In this document: positions 7,996 through 16,992 of the stretch, piece after piece
Layout: every line of letters starts with the position of its first letter
Numbering within the stretch: the stretch's first letter is position 1
Notes under the pieces: model-generated
The model's database searches: none
The model's input: the letters and a program-made list of their open reading frames with translations, nothing else
What the model was told of the DNA's origin: nothing
Position numbers and translations under genes: made by a program
Assembly (NCBI GenBank): GCA_041396585.1
Contig: JAWKYG010000018.1
Location: 90,100-154,099 of the forward strand
DNA length: 64,000 nucleotides
From: JAUIAI01 sp041396585
GTDB taxonomy: Bacteria > Pseudomonadota > Gammaproteobacteria > Burkholderiales > Burkholderiaceae_E
Direction of reading: 5' to 3'

Positions 7996-9021
7996 TTGGA
8001 TACGGTGGTGACCGATATCGCCAATGCCTTCGTGCTGCTGGCCAATTTCGTGCTTGTGCCGGCGCTCGCCTATGGCTCGCAGCTGGCGCTCGGCGCGCTG
8101 GGCGTGACCCTGGTCTTCGGCATTCTTCGCTTCGCCAACTTCGCCCATGGCGATCTGATGGCCTTCGGCACGATGGTCACGATCCTGGTCACCTGGTGGT
8201 TGCAGTCGATGGGTGTTTCCTTCGGCAGCCTGCCCACAGCATTGCTGGCCCTGCCGGTGGGAATCCTGGCGGCGGTGTTGGTCTCGCTGTTCTTCGACCG
8301 GGCCGTCTACCGTTTCTATCGCCGCCGCAAGAGCGTTCCGGTGATCTTCGTGATCGCCTCGGTGGGCGTGATGTTCGTGCTCAACGGCATCGTGCGCATC
8401 ATCATCGGCCCGGATGATCAGTCGTTCGCCGATGGCTCGCGCTTCCTGATCACCGCGCGCGAGTTCAAGCGTTGGAGCGGGCTGGATGAAGGCCTGGCAA
8501 TCCGCACGACGCAGGCGCTGACCGTGGCGATGGCCGTGGTCGTCGTGCTCGCGCTGTTCTGGTTTCTGCAGCGGACCCGCATGGGTAAAGCGATGCGCGC
8601 CTACTCCGACAACGAGGATCTGGCGTTGCTGTCGGGCGTGGATCCCGCGCGCGTGGTGATGATCACCTGGATCATCGCCGGGGCGCTGGCCACGATCGCC
8701 GGGGTGCTCTACGGGCTGGACAAGAGCTTCAAGCCATTCACATATTTCCAGTTGCTGCTGCCGATCTTCGCGGCCGCCATCGTGGGCGGGATCGGTCAGC
8801 CGCTGGGCGCGATCCTGGGCGGTTATGTGGTGGCGTTCTCAGAGGTCATGATCACCTATGCCTATAAGAAGTTCCTCGGCTATCTCGGGCCCGAGGGCTG
8901 GCAGCCCGATGGTCTGATTCAGCTTCTGTCCACCGACTACAAGTTCGCGGTGTCATTCATCATCCTCGTGCTGGTGCTGCTGATCCGGCCCACGGGAATT
9001 CTCAGGGGGCGCGTGTTATGA
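7996..9021 (+). CDS. livH: Branched-chain amino acid ABC transporter permease LivH
   Basis: Inner-membrane permease with about eight to nine helices; LGVTLVFGILRFANFAHGD, the conserved GMRAYSDNEDLALLSGVD-like cytoplasmic loop and AAIVGGIGQPLGAILGGY are family hallmarks. The open frame can only begin at TTG 7996. A good GGAGG (7975-7979) is instead placed for ATG 7988, whose frame closes after seven codons; one missing T would fuse ATG ACG GAT to the long frame, so the true start is probably 7988 with a one-base error. The stop overlaps the livM start (ATGA). Confidence 0.9.
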   Translation: MDTVVTDIANAFVLLANFVLVPALAYGSQLALGALGVTLVFGILRFANFAHGDLMAFGTMVTILVTWWLQSMGVSFGSLPTALLALPVGILAAVLVSLFFDRAVYRFYRRRKSVPVIFVIASVGVMFVLNGIVRIIIGPDDQSFADGSRFLITAREFKRWSGLDEGLAIRTTQALTVAMAVVVVLALFWFLQRTRMGKAMRAYSDNEDLALLSGVDPARVVMITWIIAGALATIAGVLYGLDKSFKPFTYFQLLLPIFAAAIVGGIGQPLGAILGGYVVAFSEVMITYAYKKFLGYLGPEGWQPDGLIQLLSTDYKFAVSFIILVLVLLIRPTGILRGRVL

Positions 9022-10374
9022 GTGTGCGTGCCGTTGTCCTGACGCTCATCATGATCGCGCTGATCGTGTTTGTCGGCCAGACCCAGTCTTGGTCGGTCGC
9101 GCTGGCGATCCTGAATCTTTGTCTGATCTCCTCGGTGATGGCGCTTGGGCTGAACATCCAGTGGGGCTATGCCGGTCTGTTCAATGCCGGGGTGATGGGC
9201 TTTGCCGCGCTCGGCGGGATCTCCGCGGTGCTGGTCTCCATGCCGCCGGTGACCGAGGCCTGGTCGGCCGGCGGGCTTCGGCTTGGTGCGGCGGCGCTGG
9301 CGGTCGTGGTCACGGTCGTGCTGGTCAGGGCCTTGCGTGCACGCATGCGTCGCTCGCCGTTGCGTGGCTGGCTCACCGCGATACTCGTGCTTGCCGGCTT
9401 CGCGCTCTATCGGCTGGCATTCGATCCCGCGGTCGAGGCGATCGAGGCGATCGATCCGGCGCGTTCCGGGTTTCTCGGCGGGCTTGGCCTGCCGATCCTG
9501 TTGTCCTGGCTCGTCGGGGGCTGGTGGCTGCGGCCGCGGCCTGGCTGATCGGCCATATCGCGCTCGGGTTGCGCTCGGATTACCTGGCCATTGCCACGCT
9601 GGGCATCTCCGAGATCGTGATCGCGATGCTCAAGAACGAAGACTGGTTGAGCCGTGGCGTCAAGAACGTGACCGGCCTGGACCGCCCGGTTCCCTATGAG
9701 CTCGATCTGCAGGCGAGTGAGCGTTTCATCGGCTGGGTGTCCAGCCTGCACGAGGCCGAGCTCTCCGGGCTGAGTCCGGCGCTGCGCGATGAACGGCTGC
9801 AGGCACTGGTCGTGGACGCCTCCAGCCTGGCCGTCAAGCTCTGCTATGCCGGCCTGTTCGCGGCGGTGCTGTTGATCTTGTTCGTGCTCTGCCAGCGGGC
9901 CTTGAGTTCGCCCTGGGGGCGGATGATGCGCGCGATCCGTGACAATGAGCAGGCTCGGCGGCGATGGGTAAAGACGTCACCTCGCGGCACCGTGAGGTGT
10001 TCATTCTGGGCTCGGCGGTGATTGGCATCGCCGGGGCAATGCTGGTCACGCTCGATGGCCAGTTCACGCCGGGCACCTATAACCCCTTGCGCTTCACCTT
10101 CCTGATCTGGGTGATGGTGATCGTGGGCGGGTCTGGGAATAACTTCGGTGCGGTGCTGGGCGGATTCCTCGTCTGGTTCCTCTGGATCGAGGCCGAGCCC
10201 GCCGGCCTCTGGTTGATGGACACGCTCACGGCCGGCCTGGGTGAGGGCAGCGCGCTGCGTGCCCACCTGATCGAAGCCGCCCCGCATACCCGCCTGCTCA
10301 TGATGGGCCTGTTGCTGCTGCTGGTGTTGCGATTCAGCCCGATGGGGCTGCTGCCCGAACGTATACGGCGATGA
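9018..10374 (+). CDS. livM: Branched-chain amino acid ABC transporter permease LivM (two frame breaks)
   Basis: Second inner-membrane permease, about 450 codons in three frames. Part one (9018 to about 9535) holds LNLCLISSVMALGLNIQWGY and AGLFNAGVMGFAALGG. Part two (about 9535-9955) holds WLIGHIALGLRSDYLAIATL and WGRMMRAIRDNEQA. Part three (about 9960-10374) holds GSAVIGIAGAMLVTLDGQF and VGGSGNNFGAVLGGFLVW. The first break is mended by restoring one G in CTGCGG at about 9530. All conserved LivM segments survive in order, so the gene is probably intact in the organism. Its end overlaps the aminotransferase start by four bases. Confidence 0.88.
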
Positions 10375-11594
10375 CCCGCCCATTGCCCGATCTGAGTCCG
10401 TCGGTCATCGCGGCCGCGTTCGCGAGTCTGCCGCCCCGTGTGCAGGCACTGGAGCCGAGCCGCATCATCGAGGTGGCCGAGCGAGCCCACGGCCGTCGCG
10501 ACGTGATCCGGCTCTATGCCGGTGAGTCCGATCTGCCGACGCCGGCGTTCATCGTCGAGGCGGCTGTGCAGGCATTGCGCGATGGCCACACCGGCTATCA
10601 GCTCTCGCGGGGAGTGCCCGAACTGCGCGAGGCGATCGCGCGCTATCACCGGCGGGTGTATGGGGTCGACCTCGATAGCGACCGTGTCTCGATCACGGTG
10701 GGTGGCATGCAGGCCATATCGCAAGCCCTGCTGGCCGTGCTCTCGCCGGGTGACGAGATCCTGGTGCCGGTACCGGTCTGGCCGAACATTCTCGAGGCCG
10801 CGCGGGTCGCCGGTGTGGTGCCGATCCAGGTGCCGATGCACTTCGAATCCGAGTCGGGCTGGGAGCTGGATCTGCAGCGCCTGTTCGATGCGGTCGGGCC
10901 GGCCACGCGGGCGTTGTTCATCAACTCACCGGGCAATCCGACGGGTGCAACGCTGTCTGACGAATCCCTCGATCGGATTCTGGCCTTTGCGCGCGAACGC
11001 GGCCTCTGGATCATCGCCGACGAGGTCTATAACCGGATGGTCTACGACGGCCGCTCTCATGCGCCGTCGTTGATCCCCCGCATCGGTCCCGAAGATCGCG
11101 TGCTGGTCACCAATACCTTCTCGAAGAACTGGTCGATGACCGGTTGGCGGTGCGGCTGGGTGATCGCGCCGCGTTCGATGGGCGTGGTCTGGGACAACCT
11201 TCTGCAATACGGCACCACCGGCGCCACCACCTTCGTCCAGCACGCGGCGATCACCGCCATCGACGAGGGCGATACGCATATCGCCGAGGCGGTGGCATCC
11301 TGGGCCGGGGCGCGGCGTCTGATCCATGATGCGCTTGCCGCACTGCCCAATGTGCGGGTTGCAGCGCCGGCCGGCGCGTTTTATTTGTTTTTCTCGCTCG
11401 ACGGATTGCGCGACAGCCGCCGCTTCGCGTTCGATCTGCTCGAGGCGAAGTCGGTGGCCCTGGCCCCCGGTGTGGCGTTCACCGGTGCCGGCGAGGGCTG
11501 GCTGCGGCTCTGTTTCGGTGTCTCTCATCAGACCCTTTCAGAGGCGGCTTCCCGGCTGCAGGCATTTATCGGATCGTGGCCGGGGCAGCATTGA
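10371..11594 (+). CDS. Class I/II PLP-dependent aminotransferase
   Basis: Cytoplasmic fold-type I aminotransferase of 407 residues, related to aspartate/aromatic aminotransferases. Seen motifs: YAGESDLPTPAFIVEAA and YQLSRGVPELREAIA near the N-terminus, NSPGNPTGA, the PLP-phenol pocket ADEVYNRMVYDG, and the Schiff-base lysine in TFSKNWSMTGWRCGW (Lys252) with the following Arg for PLP phosphate. It is translationally coupled to livM, which ties it to the amino acid taken up by that importer. The amino donor cannot be deduced. Confidence 0.88.
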   Translation: MTRPLPDLSPSVIAAAFASLPPRVQALEPSRIIEVAERAHGRRDVIRLYAGESDLPTPAFIVEAAVQALRDGHTGYQLSRGVPELREAIARYHRRVYGVDLDSDRVSITVGGMQAISQALLAVLSPGDEILVPVPVWPNILEAARVAGVVPIQVPMHFESESGWELDLQRLFDAVGPATRALFINSPGNPTGATLSDESLDRILAFARERGLWIIADEVYNRMVYDGRSHAPSLIPRIGPEDRVLVTNTFSKNWSMTGWRCGWVIAPRSMGVVWDNLLQYGTTGATTFVQHAAITAIDEGDTHIAEAVASWAGARRLIHDALAALPNVRVAAPAGAFYLFFSLDGLRDSRRFAFDLLEAKSVALAPGVAFTGAGEGWLRLCFGVSHQTLSEAASRLQAFIGSWPGQH

Positions 11595-11596
11595 GC

Positions 11597-13048
11597 ATGA
11601 CAGCCGTGGACACGCTGATCCGGGGCGCCATGATCTATGACGGCCTCGGCGGTGAGCCTCTGGCCACGGATCTCGCGGTGGCCGGCGAAAGAATCCTGCG
11701 TATTGGCGATTGCCGTGAGATTTCCGCGGCGCACGTGATAGATGCCGATGGCCTGGCGCTGGCCCCGGGATTCATCGACGCGCATTGTCATGATGATCTC
11801 GCGCTGCTGGCGATGCCGGACATGACCCCCAAGGCGAGTCAGGGGGTCACCACTGTGATCAATGGCAACTGCGGGATCAGCGCCGCGCCGCTCGCCCCCG
11901 GAGAGCGGCCGCCGACGCCGCCCCTGAACCTGCTCTGTGCACGGCGCGACGCTTTCTTTGCCAGTGTACCGGCCTACGTGGCGCGACTCGAGGCCGAGCC
12001 GGCGGCACTGAACAGTGCTTTGCTCTGCGGGCATACCAATCTGCGCGAGTTGGTCGTGAGTGATCTGGAGCGGCCGGCGAATCCGGCCGAGATTGCCGCG
12101 ATGGCCGATCTGCTCGAGCAGGCCTTGCAGGCCGGCGCGATCGGCCTGTCGACCGGTTTGTTCTATCCGCCGGCACGTGCCGCCAGCACCGAGGAGGTGA
12201 TCGCGCTGGCGCAGCGTCTGGCCGCCTATGGCGGCCTGTATGTCACGCATATGCGCGATGAGGCCGATGGCGTGCTGGCATCGCTGCGGGAGACCTTCCG
12301 TATCGGCTGGGAGGCGGGCGTGCCGGTGATCGTCTCGCACCACAAATGCGTGGGGGCGGCGAATTTCGGCCGTTCGCGCGAAACCCTGGCAGCGATCGCC
12401 GAGGCATCGCAATCGCAGGCGGTGGGGCTGGATGCCTATCCGTACGATGCCAGCGCCACGATTCTGCAGGCCGAGCGCGTGGCGGCGTCGCGCCGGGTGA
12501 TCGTGACCTGGTCGGAGGCGATGCCATCGGCCAGCGGCCGGGACCTGGCCGAGATTGCCGGCGAGCTCGGCTGCGACCTGCCCGAGGCGGCGCGCCGGCT
12601 GCAACCGGCCGGCGCGATCTACTTCCAGCTCGACGAAGGCGATGTCCGTCGCATCCTCGCCGATCCGCTCACGATGATCGGCTCCGACGGCATCCTGGCC
12701 GATCGTCACCCGCATCCACGCTCATGGGGCAGTTTCCCACGGGTGCTTGGCCGCTACTGTCGTGAGCAACAGTTGTTTCCTCTGGCCGAGGCGATCCGCA
12801 AGATGACTTCCCTGCCGGCGCGCCGATTCGGCCTGGCCGACCGAGGTGTTCTCTTGGAAGGCGCTTTTGCCGACCTGACCCTGTTCGATCCGGCGACCGT
12901 GCGCGATCGTGCCGACTACGCGCAACCTTGCGTGCCGGCTGACGGCATCACGATGGTTTTCGTCAATGGCCGCCCCGTCTGGCGCGACGGCGCGGCGACG
13001 GGTGCGCGGCCGGGCAGGGTGTTGCGGCGGGGCACGCCTCGATTCTGA
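11597..13048 (+). CDS. D-aminoacylase / N-acyl-D-amino-acid deacylase family amidohydrolase
   Basis: Zinc amidohydrolase of 483 residues from ATG 11597. The frame is open 7 codons earlier, but ATG 11597 follows the aminotransferase stop directly. Metal-site motifs of the family are present: FIDAHCHDD (His63, His65), the Cys ligand in NGNCGIS, THMRDE, SHHKCVG and the catalytic Asp in IGSDG. Members remove acyl groups from N-acyl-D-amino acids or act on related cyclic amides. As last gene of the Liv-aminotransferase operon it suggests import and deacylation of N-acyl-D-amino acids followed by transamination; this role is inferred. Confidence 0.88.
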   Translation: MTAVDTLIRGAMIYDGLGGEPLATDLAVAGERILRIGDCREISAAHVIDADGLALAPGFIDAHCHDDLALLAMPDMTPKASQGVTTVINGNCGISAAPLAPGERPPTPPLNLLCARRDAFFASVPAYVARLEAEPAALNSALLCGHTNLRELVVSDLERPANPAEIAAMADLLEQALQAGAIGLSTGLFYPPARAASTEEVIALAQRLAAYGGLYVTHMRDEADGVLASLRETFRIGWEAGVPVIVSHHKCVGAANFGRSRETLAAIAEASQSQAVGLDAYPYDASATILQAERVAASRRVIVTWSEAMPSASGRDLAEIAGELGCDLPEAARRLQPAGAIYFQLDEGDVRRILADPLTMIGSDGILADRHPHPRSWGSFPRVLGRYCREQQLFPLAEAIRKMTSLPARRFGLADRGVLLEGAFADLTLFDPATVRDRADYAQPCVPADGITMVFVNGRPVWRDGAATGARPGRVLRRGTPRF

Positions 13049-13106
13049 GCCGGCGCCTGTGCGGCCACGCTGGCGCGCGTCGCCCCCGGCGCGATCCCCC
13101 GGGCGG

Positions 13107-13139
13107 CGGGTATCGGATGAGTGTTAACAGGCCCTAGTC
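13107..13139. repeat. Dispersed 33-bp intergenic repeat, copy 1
   Basis: CGGGTATCGGATGAGTGT followed by TAACAGGCCCTAGTC recurs at 26130-26162 with 31 of 33 bases identical (T/C and A/G differences). This copy lies between the convergent ends of the amidohydrolase and znuA and includes the znuA stop codon (13134-13136). Confidence 0.85.
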
Positions 13140-14080
13140 ACCCAGGCAGGCGATCAACTGTTCGGCCAGACGGCTGAGCATGGCCGGATAGTGATCGGCG
13201 CCAGCCGGTGCCGCGACGCCGATCGGATCCAGTTCGCCAATCCGTATCGAGGTGTTCTCGGTCAGCACCCTGGCAATAGCCGGGCGCATCTGTGGTTCGG
13301 TGAACAGGCAGCGAACGCCGAGCGAGATCGCCGTTTCGCGCAGATCATGGAGGCGACGTGCGCCCGGTTCGCGCTCCGGCCCCAGCGTGACCGCGCCGGC
13401 AACACTCAGGCCATAGCGATGTTCGAGATACTGATAGGCATCGTGGAAAACCAGAAACGGGCGGGCCCGAAGCGGCGCCAGCCGGCTTGCGAGCGTCTTG
13501 TCGAGCGCGTCGATGCGCCGTTCGAAGGCGGTGGCGTTGCTCTGGTAGCGGGCGGTATTGGGCGGGTCGAGCCTGGCGAGTGCGGCGGCCAATTCGTGGG
13601 CGATCACGCGGGCGTTGTGCGGATCGAGCCAGAGATGCGGGTCGATCTGACGCTCACCATGGTGGTGATCATCGTGGCTGCCGAACCGGCCGCCCTCGCG
13701 AAGCGGCAGCGCCTCGATGCCGGGCAAAGTGCTCACCGCGATCACGCGTGCTCCGGCGCGTGTGACGGACAGCGCGCGCGTCATGAACCCCAGCATCGGC
13801 CCGACCCAGACGATCAGGTCGGCGTGGGCCGAGCGCGGGTTTGCGATGGACGCAGGTTGATCGCATGGGGTGAACTGGTGCCATCGAGCAGGAGCGTGGG
13901 TGTGTCCACACCCTGCATGACCGCGGCCAGCACGCCATGCAATGGTTTGATCGTGGCCACGGTGCGCGGACTGGCCAGCGACATGAGCGGGGCGAGGGCC
14001 AGCGTCATCAGCAAAGCGGCGCTGATCAGCGCCGCGGCAATCGATCTATGCGCCGGTCGGATCGGCGGGCAGTGCGTCAT
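13134..14080 (-). CDS. znuA: Zinc ABC transporter, periplasmic binding protein ZnuA (one frame break)
   Basis: Captures Zn2+ in the periplasm for ZnuBC. The N-terminal part (ATG at 14078-14080) carries a signal peptide and TVATIKPLHGVLAAVMQGV followed by GTSSPHAINLRPSQ, the first zinc-ligand region. At about 13835 the frame changes; the rest (to 13134) continues SAHADLIVWVGPMLGFMTRAL, a His-rich loop with GSHDDHHHGERQIDPHLWLD, FLVFHDAYQYLEHRYGL and the C-terminal domain. One small indel explains the break. It is divergent from znuCB-zur across a Zur-like palindrome, so it should be zinc-repressed. Confidence 0.9.
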
Positions 14081-14103
14081 GACGAGCCGGTTTGGATGGT
14101 GAA

Positions 14104-14118
14104 TGTAATAACATAACA
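14104..14118. promoter_or_regulatory. Zur-like operator between znuA and znuC
   Basis: On the minus strand the site reads TGTTATGTTATTACA, an imperfect palindrome close to the proteobacterial Zur box core (GTTATATTATAAC; 11 of 13 positions agree). It is an AT-rich island in GC-rich DNA, between divergent znuA and znuC, with zur in the same locus. It ends two bases before the annotated znuC ATG. Confidence 0.75.
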
Positions 14119-14120
14119 CG

Positions 14121-15005
14121 ATGAATGATTCGCACACACGCCCGCGCGCAGCGGACGCATCAGCCCCCTTGCTCACGCTCGATGGGGTGGGCGTGCGTCG
14201 CGACGGGCGCTGGCTTGTGCGTGGCGTCGATCTCACGGTTCGTCCCGGTGAGATCGTCACCCTGATCGGGCCCAATGGCTCGGGCAAGTCGACCACCGCG
14301 CGGGCGGCACTGGGCATCATGGCGGCCGACGAAGGGCGCATATACCGCCGCCCGGCGCTACGTGTCGGCTACGTGCCGCAACTCTGGCGCGCCGATGGCT
14401 CGATTCCGCTGACCGTGGCGCGTTTCATCAGCCTCGTGCATCCGGTTGCCGTCAGCGAGGCGCGTGCCGCACTGGCGCGCACCGGGGTTGCCCATCTCGA
14501 GCATGCGCAGATGCAGGAGCTCTCCGGGGGCGAGCGCCAGCGAGTCCTGCTGGCGCGCGCATTGGCCGGCCGGCCCGATCTGCTCGTGCTCGATGAGCCG
14601 GTGCAAGGGGTGGATGTCAATGGTGAGGTGGCGCTCTACGAGCTGATCGCCTCTGCACGCCGGGATATTGGTTGCGGCATCCTGCTGGTGTCGCATGATC
14701 TGCATGTGGTGATGGCGGCCACCGACCATGTGCTCTGCCTCAATGGTCATGTGTGTTGCCAGGGCACACCGGTCGCGGTCAGTGGCAACCCGGCCTATCG
14801 GGAGCTCTTCGGTGATCGCGGCGCCTCGGCGCTCGCACTCTACGAGCATCGCCATGATCACCAGCACCTGCCCGACGGCCGGGTTCGCCATGCCGATGGC
14901 ACGATCACCGATCACTGCCACGCCGAGGATGGTCACCACCACCACCATGAGCATGCGCATGTCGCCGTACCGGGCGAGGCTCATGACGCGGGCCGCCATC
15001 CATGA
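14121..15005 (+). CDS. znuC: Zinc ABC transporter ATPase ZnuC
   Basis: Cytoplasmic ATPase powering zinc import, 294 residues. Walker A LIGPNGSGKST, signature ELSGGERQRVLLARAL, Walker B LLVLDEPVQGVDV and H-loop SHDLHVVMAATD are intact. The C-terminus is an unusually His-rich tail (residues about 250-290, including EDGHHHHHEHAH), typical of ZnuC proteins and probably a metal buffer or sensor. No ribosome-binding site is visible before ATG 14121, which directly follows the Zur-like site; the message may be leaderless or start slightly downstream. The stop overlaps the znuB start. Confidence 0.93.
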   Translation: MNDSHTRPRAADASAPLLTLDGVGVRRDGRWLVRGVDLTVRPGEIVTLIGPNGSGKSTTARAALGIMAADEGRIYRRPALRVGYVPQLWRADGSIPLTVARFISLVHPVAVSEARAALARTGVAHLEHAQMQELSGGERQRVLLARALAGRPDLLVLDEPVQGVDVNGEVALYELIASARRDIGCGILLVSHDLHVVMAATDHVLCLNGHVCCQGTPVAVSGNPAYRELFGDRGASALALYEHRHDHQHLPDGRVRHADGTITDHCHAEDGHHHHHEHAHVAVPGEAHDAGRHP

Positions 15006-15808
15006 TCGACGACTTCGTCTGGCGCGCCTTGCTCGCCGGTATCGGCGTCGCCTTGCTGGCCGGCCCGTTGGGTTGCTTCGTGATCTGGCGCCGGATGGCC
15101 TATTTCGGCGATACGCTTGCTCATGCCACGCTGCTGGGCATTGCGCTGGCGACCATGCTCGCGATCCAAGCCCTGCCCGGCATGATCATGGTGGCGCTGG
15201 CCATCGGTTGGGCCCTGTTGCCCCTGCAGCGGCGGGCGTTGATCGGCAGTGACGCCTTGCTCGGCATTCTGTCGCATGGTTCGCTGGCCGTCGGCCTGGT
15301 CGTGCTCAGCTTCGTTCCGGGTGTCCGCGTGGATCTGTTCGCCTATCTGTTCGGTGATGTCCTGGCTGTCGATCGCGCCGGTCTGATCATGATCTGGCTT
15401 GGCGCTGCGGCCACGCTGGCGTTGTTGCTGCATGATTGGCGAGGCCTGTTCGCGGCCACGGTGCATCGTGAACTGGCGGTTGCCGAGGGCCTGCCGGTGA
15501 AGGCGATCGAGCGCCGCTTCGTGGTGGTGCTGGCGTTGGTGATCGCACTGGCGATCCAGGTCGTCGGTATCCTGATGATCACCGCGTTGCTGATCATTCC
15601 GGCCGCCACCGCCCGTCGCTGGGCGGCCGGCCCGGAGGCGATGGCCTTCATTGCGGCTGCGATCGGTATCGTCGCCGTTATCGGCGGATTGTGGGGGTCG
15701 GTGCGTCTGGACACGCCGTCTGGGCCATCCATTGTGGTCGCCGCGGTGCTGATGTTCATCATCAGCATGGGGGTGCAACGATCACCCCGGGCCGCCCGCG
15801 ATGACTGA
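15002..15808 (+). CDS. znuB: Zinc ABC transporter permease ZnuB
   Basis: Inner-membrane permease of the ABC-3 family, 268 residues, with about eight helices. Recognisable parts: DDFVWRALLAGIGVALLAGP at the N-terminus, WRRMAYFGDTLAHATLLG, GSDALLGILSHGSLAVGLV and the cytoplasmic EAA-like loop around AEGLPVKAIERRF. ATG overlaps the znuC stop by four bases and its end overlaps the start of zur by eight bases, so the three genes form one transcription unit. Confidence 0.93.
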   Translation: MIDDFVWRALLAGIGVALLAGPLGCFVIWRRMAYFGDTLAHATLLGIALATMLAIQALPGMIMVALAIGWALLPLQRRALIGSDALLGILSHGSLAVGLVVLSFVPGVRVDLFAYLFGDVLAVDRAGLIMIWLGAAATLALLLHDWRGLFAATVHRELAVAEGLPVKAIERRFVVVLALVIALAIQVVGILMITALLIIPAATARRWAAGPEAMAFIAAAIGIVAVIGGLWGSVRLDTPSGPSIVVAAVLMFIISMGVQRSPRAARDD

Positions 15809-16253
15809 TCACGCGCGCCCCGATGACCTGGCCGCCGCCGTGCCGCGAGGCTCGCGCAATGACGCCCTGGTACTGGCCACGCTGGAAGCGGCCGAGGCGC
15901 CGCTCAGCGCCTACGAGATCCTCGACAGACTACGTGAGCGCGGGTTGCGCGCGCCACCCCAGGTGTATCGGGCACTGGAGCGCCTGCTGGCGGGCGGCAG
16001 GGTGCATCGGCTGGAGAGCCTCAACGCCTATGTCGCCTGTCAGCATGCCCACGCTCGGCGCATGGAGGCCACCGCGTTCATCATCTGTGAAGGCTGTGCG
16101 CGTGCCGAAGAAGTTACCGATGGCCCGCTGGGCCGACGCCTGAATCGCCTGGCCGCCGACAATGCGTTCGAGTTGCACGGCGCGGCCGTGGAACTGCGCG
16201 GCCTCTGTGCCCGCTGCGCCGCCGAGGCGGCGGCGAAGGCTGAATCCGGATAG
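15801..16253 (+). CDS. zur: Fur-family zinc-responsive repressor Zur
   Basis: A 150-residue DNA-binding repressor. A winged helix (about 20-80: VLATLEAAEAPLSAYEILD, PPQVYRALERLLAGGRVHRL) is followed by the dimer/metal domain with CQHAHARR, ICEGC and the C-terminal CARC pair that hold structural zinc. Zinc-loaded Zur shuts off zinc uptake genes, and the operon position with znuCB and the nearby palindrome support Zur rather than Fur. Autoregulation is likely. Confidence 0.9.
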   Translation: MTDHARPDDLAAAVPRGSRNDALVLATLEAAEAPLSAYEILDRLRERGLRAPPQVYRALERLLAGGRVHRLESLNAYVACQHAHARRMEATAFIICEGCARAEEVTDGPLGRRLNRLAADNAFELHGAAVELRGLCARCAAEAAAKAESG

Positions 16254-16311
16254 CGCGCGCTCGCCGCGCCGTTGCGAAATCGCCCTATGCACCCTCGTTT
16301 GGAGACACAAG

Positions 16312-16992
16312 ATGGCCATCGATGACAGCGACCGACCGAGCGGCATACTCGCGGTCTGGAACGACCGTCGCGAGGCCGACGCAGGGTTCTATGAACGCTG
16401 GTACCAGGGCGAGCATCTCCCCGAGCGTCTGGCGGTAACCGGCTTCGTGCGGGGTCGCCGTTACGAGGCGGTTACCGCCGAGCCGCAGTTCTTCACCTAC
16501 TACGAGGTGAGCTCGCCGCAGGTGCTGATCAGCCCGGAATACCTCGCCCGGCTCAATGATCCCACCGCGGCCACGCGACGCATCATGACCGAGATCTTTC
16601 AGAACATGAATCGCACGGTCTGCAGGCGGGAGAAGATCATCGGCCGCATGCGTGGCTCTCATGCGCTCACCGCCTGCTTTGCCGATGCCCGGCCGGGTGC
16701 GGGACTGACCGACTGGCTGGATTCCCTGCCCGGGCGAAGCGGCGTTGCACGCGCCGAGTGGTGGGTCGCCGATCAGGCTGGCGCGCGCACCGACAGCGTC
16801 GAGCAGGCGCTGCGGGGCAAAGCAGATGCCCAGGTCGGCGCCTGTCTGTTCGCCGAGGGCCTGCGCGAGGCCGATGCCCGGATGCTGGCCGGGGAGATCG
16901 AGCAACTCTGTCGCAGTCTGGCCCCGGCCGCCGGTGCGCAGCCGCGGATCGGGATCTATCGCTTGATCGCGGAGCTTGCCAACCATGCCTGA
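16312..16992 (+). CDS. Uncharacterised protein, EthD-like ferredoxin-fold
   Basis: A 226-residue soluble protein starting at ATG 16312 behind GGAG. The segment ILAVWNDRREADAGFYERWY with GEHLPERLAVTGFVRGRRYE resembles the dimeric alpha-beta barrel (EthD/Dabb) proteins, where an aromatic/His cleft helps bind or degrade small organics; the second half (about 115-220) could be a weaker repeat of the fold. No catalytic assignment is possible. It overlaps the following PLP-enzyme gene by eight bases, so the two are probably made together and may act in the same catabolic route. Confidence 0.6.
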   Translation: MAIDDSDRPSGILAVWNDRREADAGFYERWYQGEHLPERLAVTGFVRGRRYEAVTAEPQFFTYYEVSSPQVLISPEYLARLNDPTAATRRIMTEIFQNMNRTVCRREKIIGRMRGSHALTACFADARPGAGLTDWLDSLPGRSGVARAEWWVADQAGARTDSVEQALRGKADAQVGACLFAEGLREADARMLAGEIEQLCRSLAPAAGAQPRIGIYRLIAELANHA

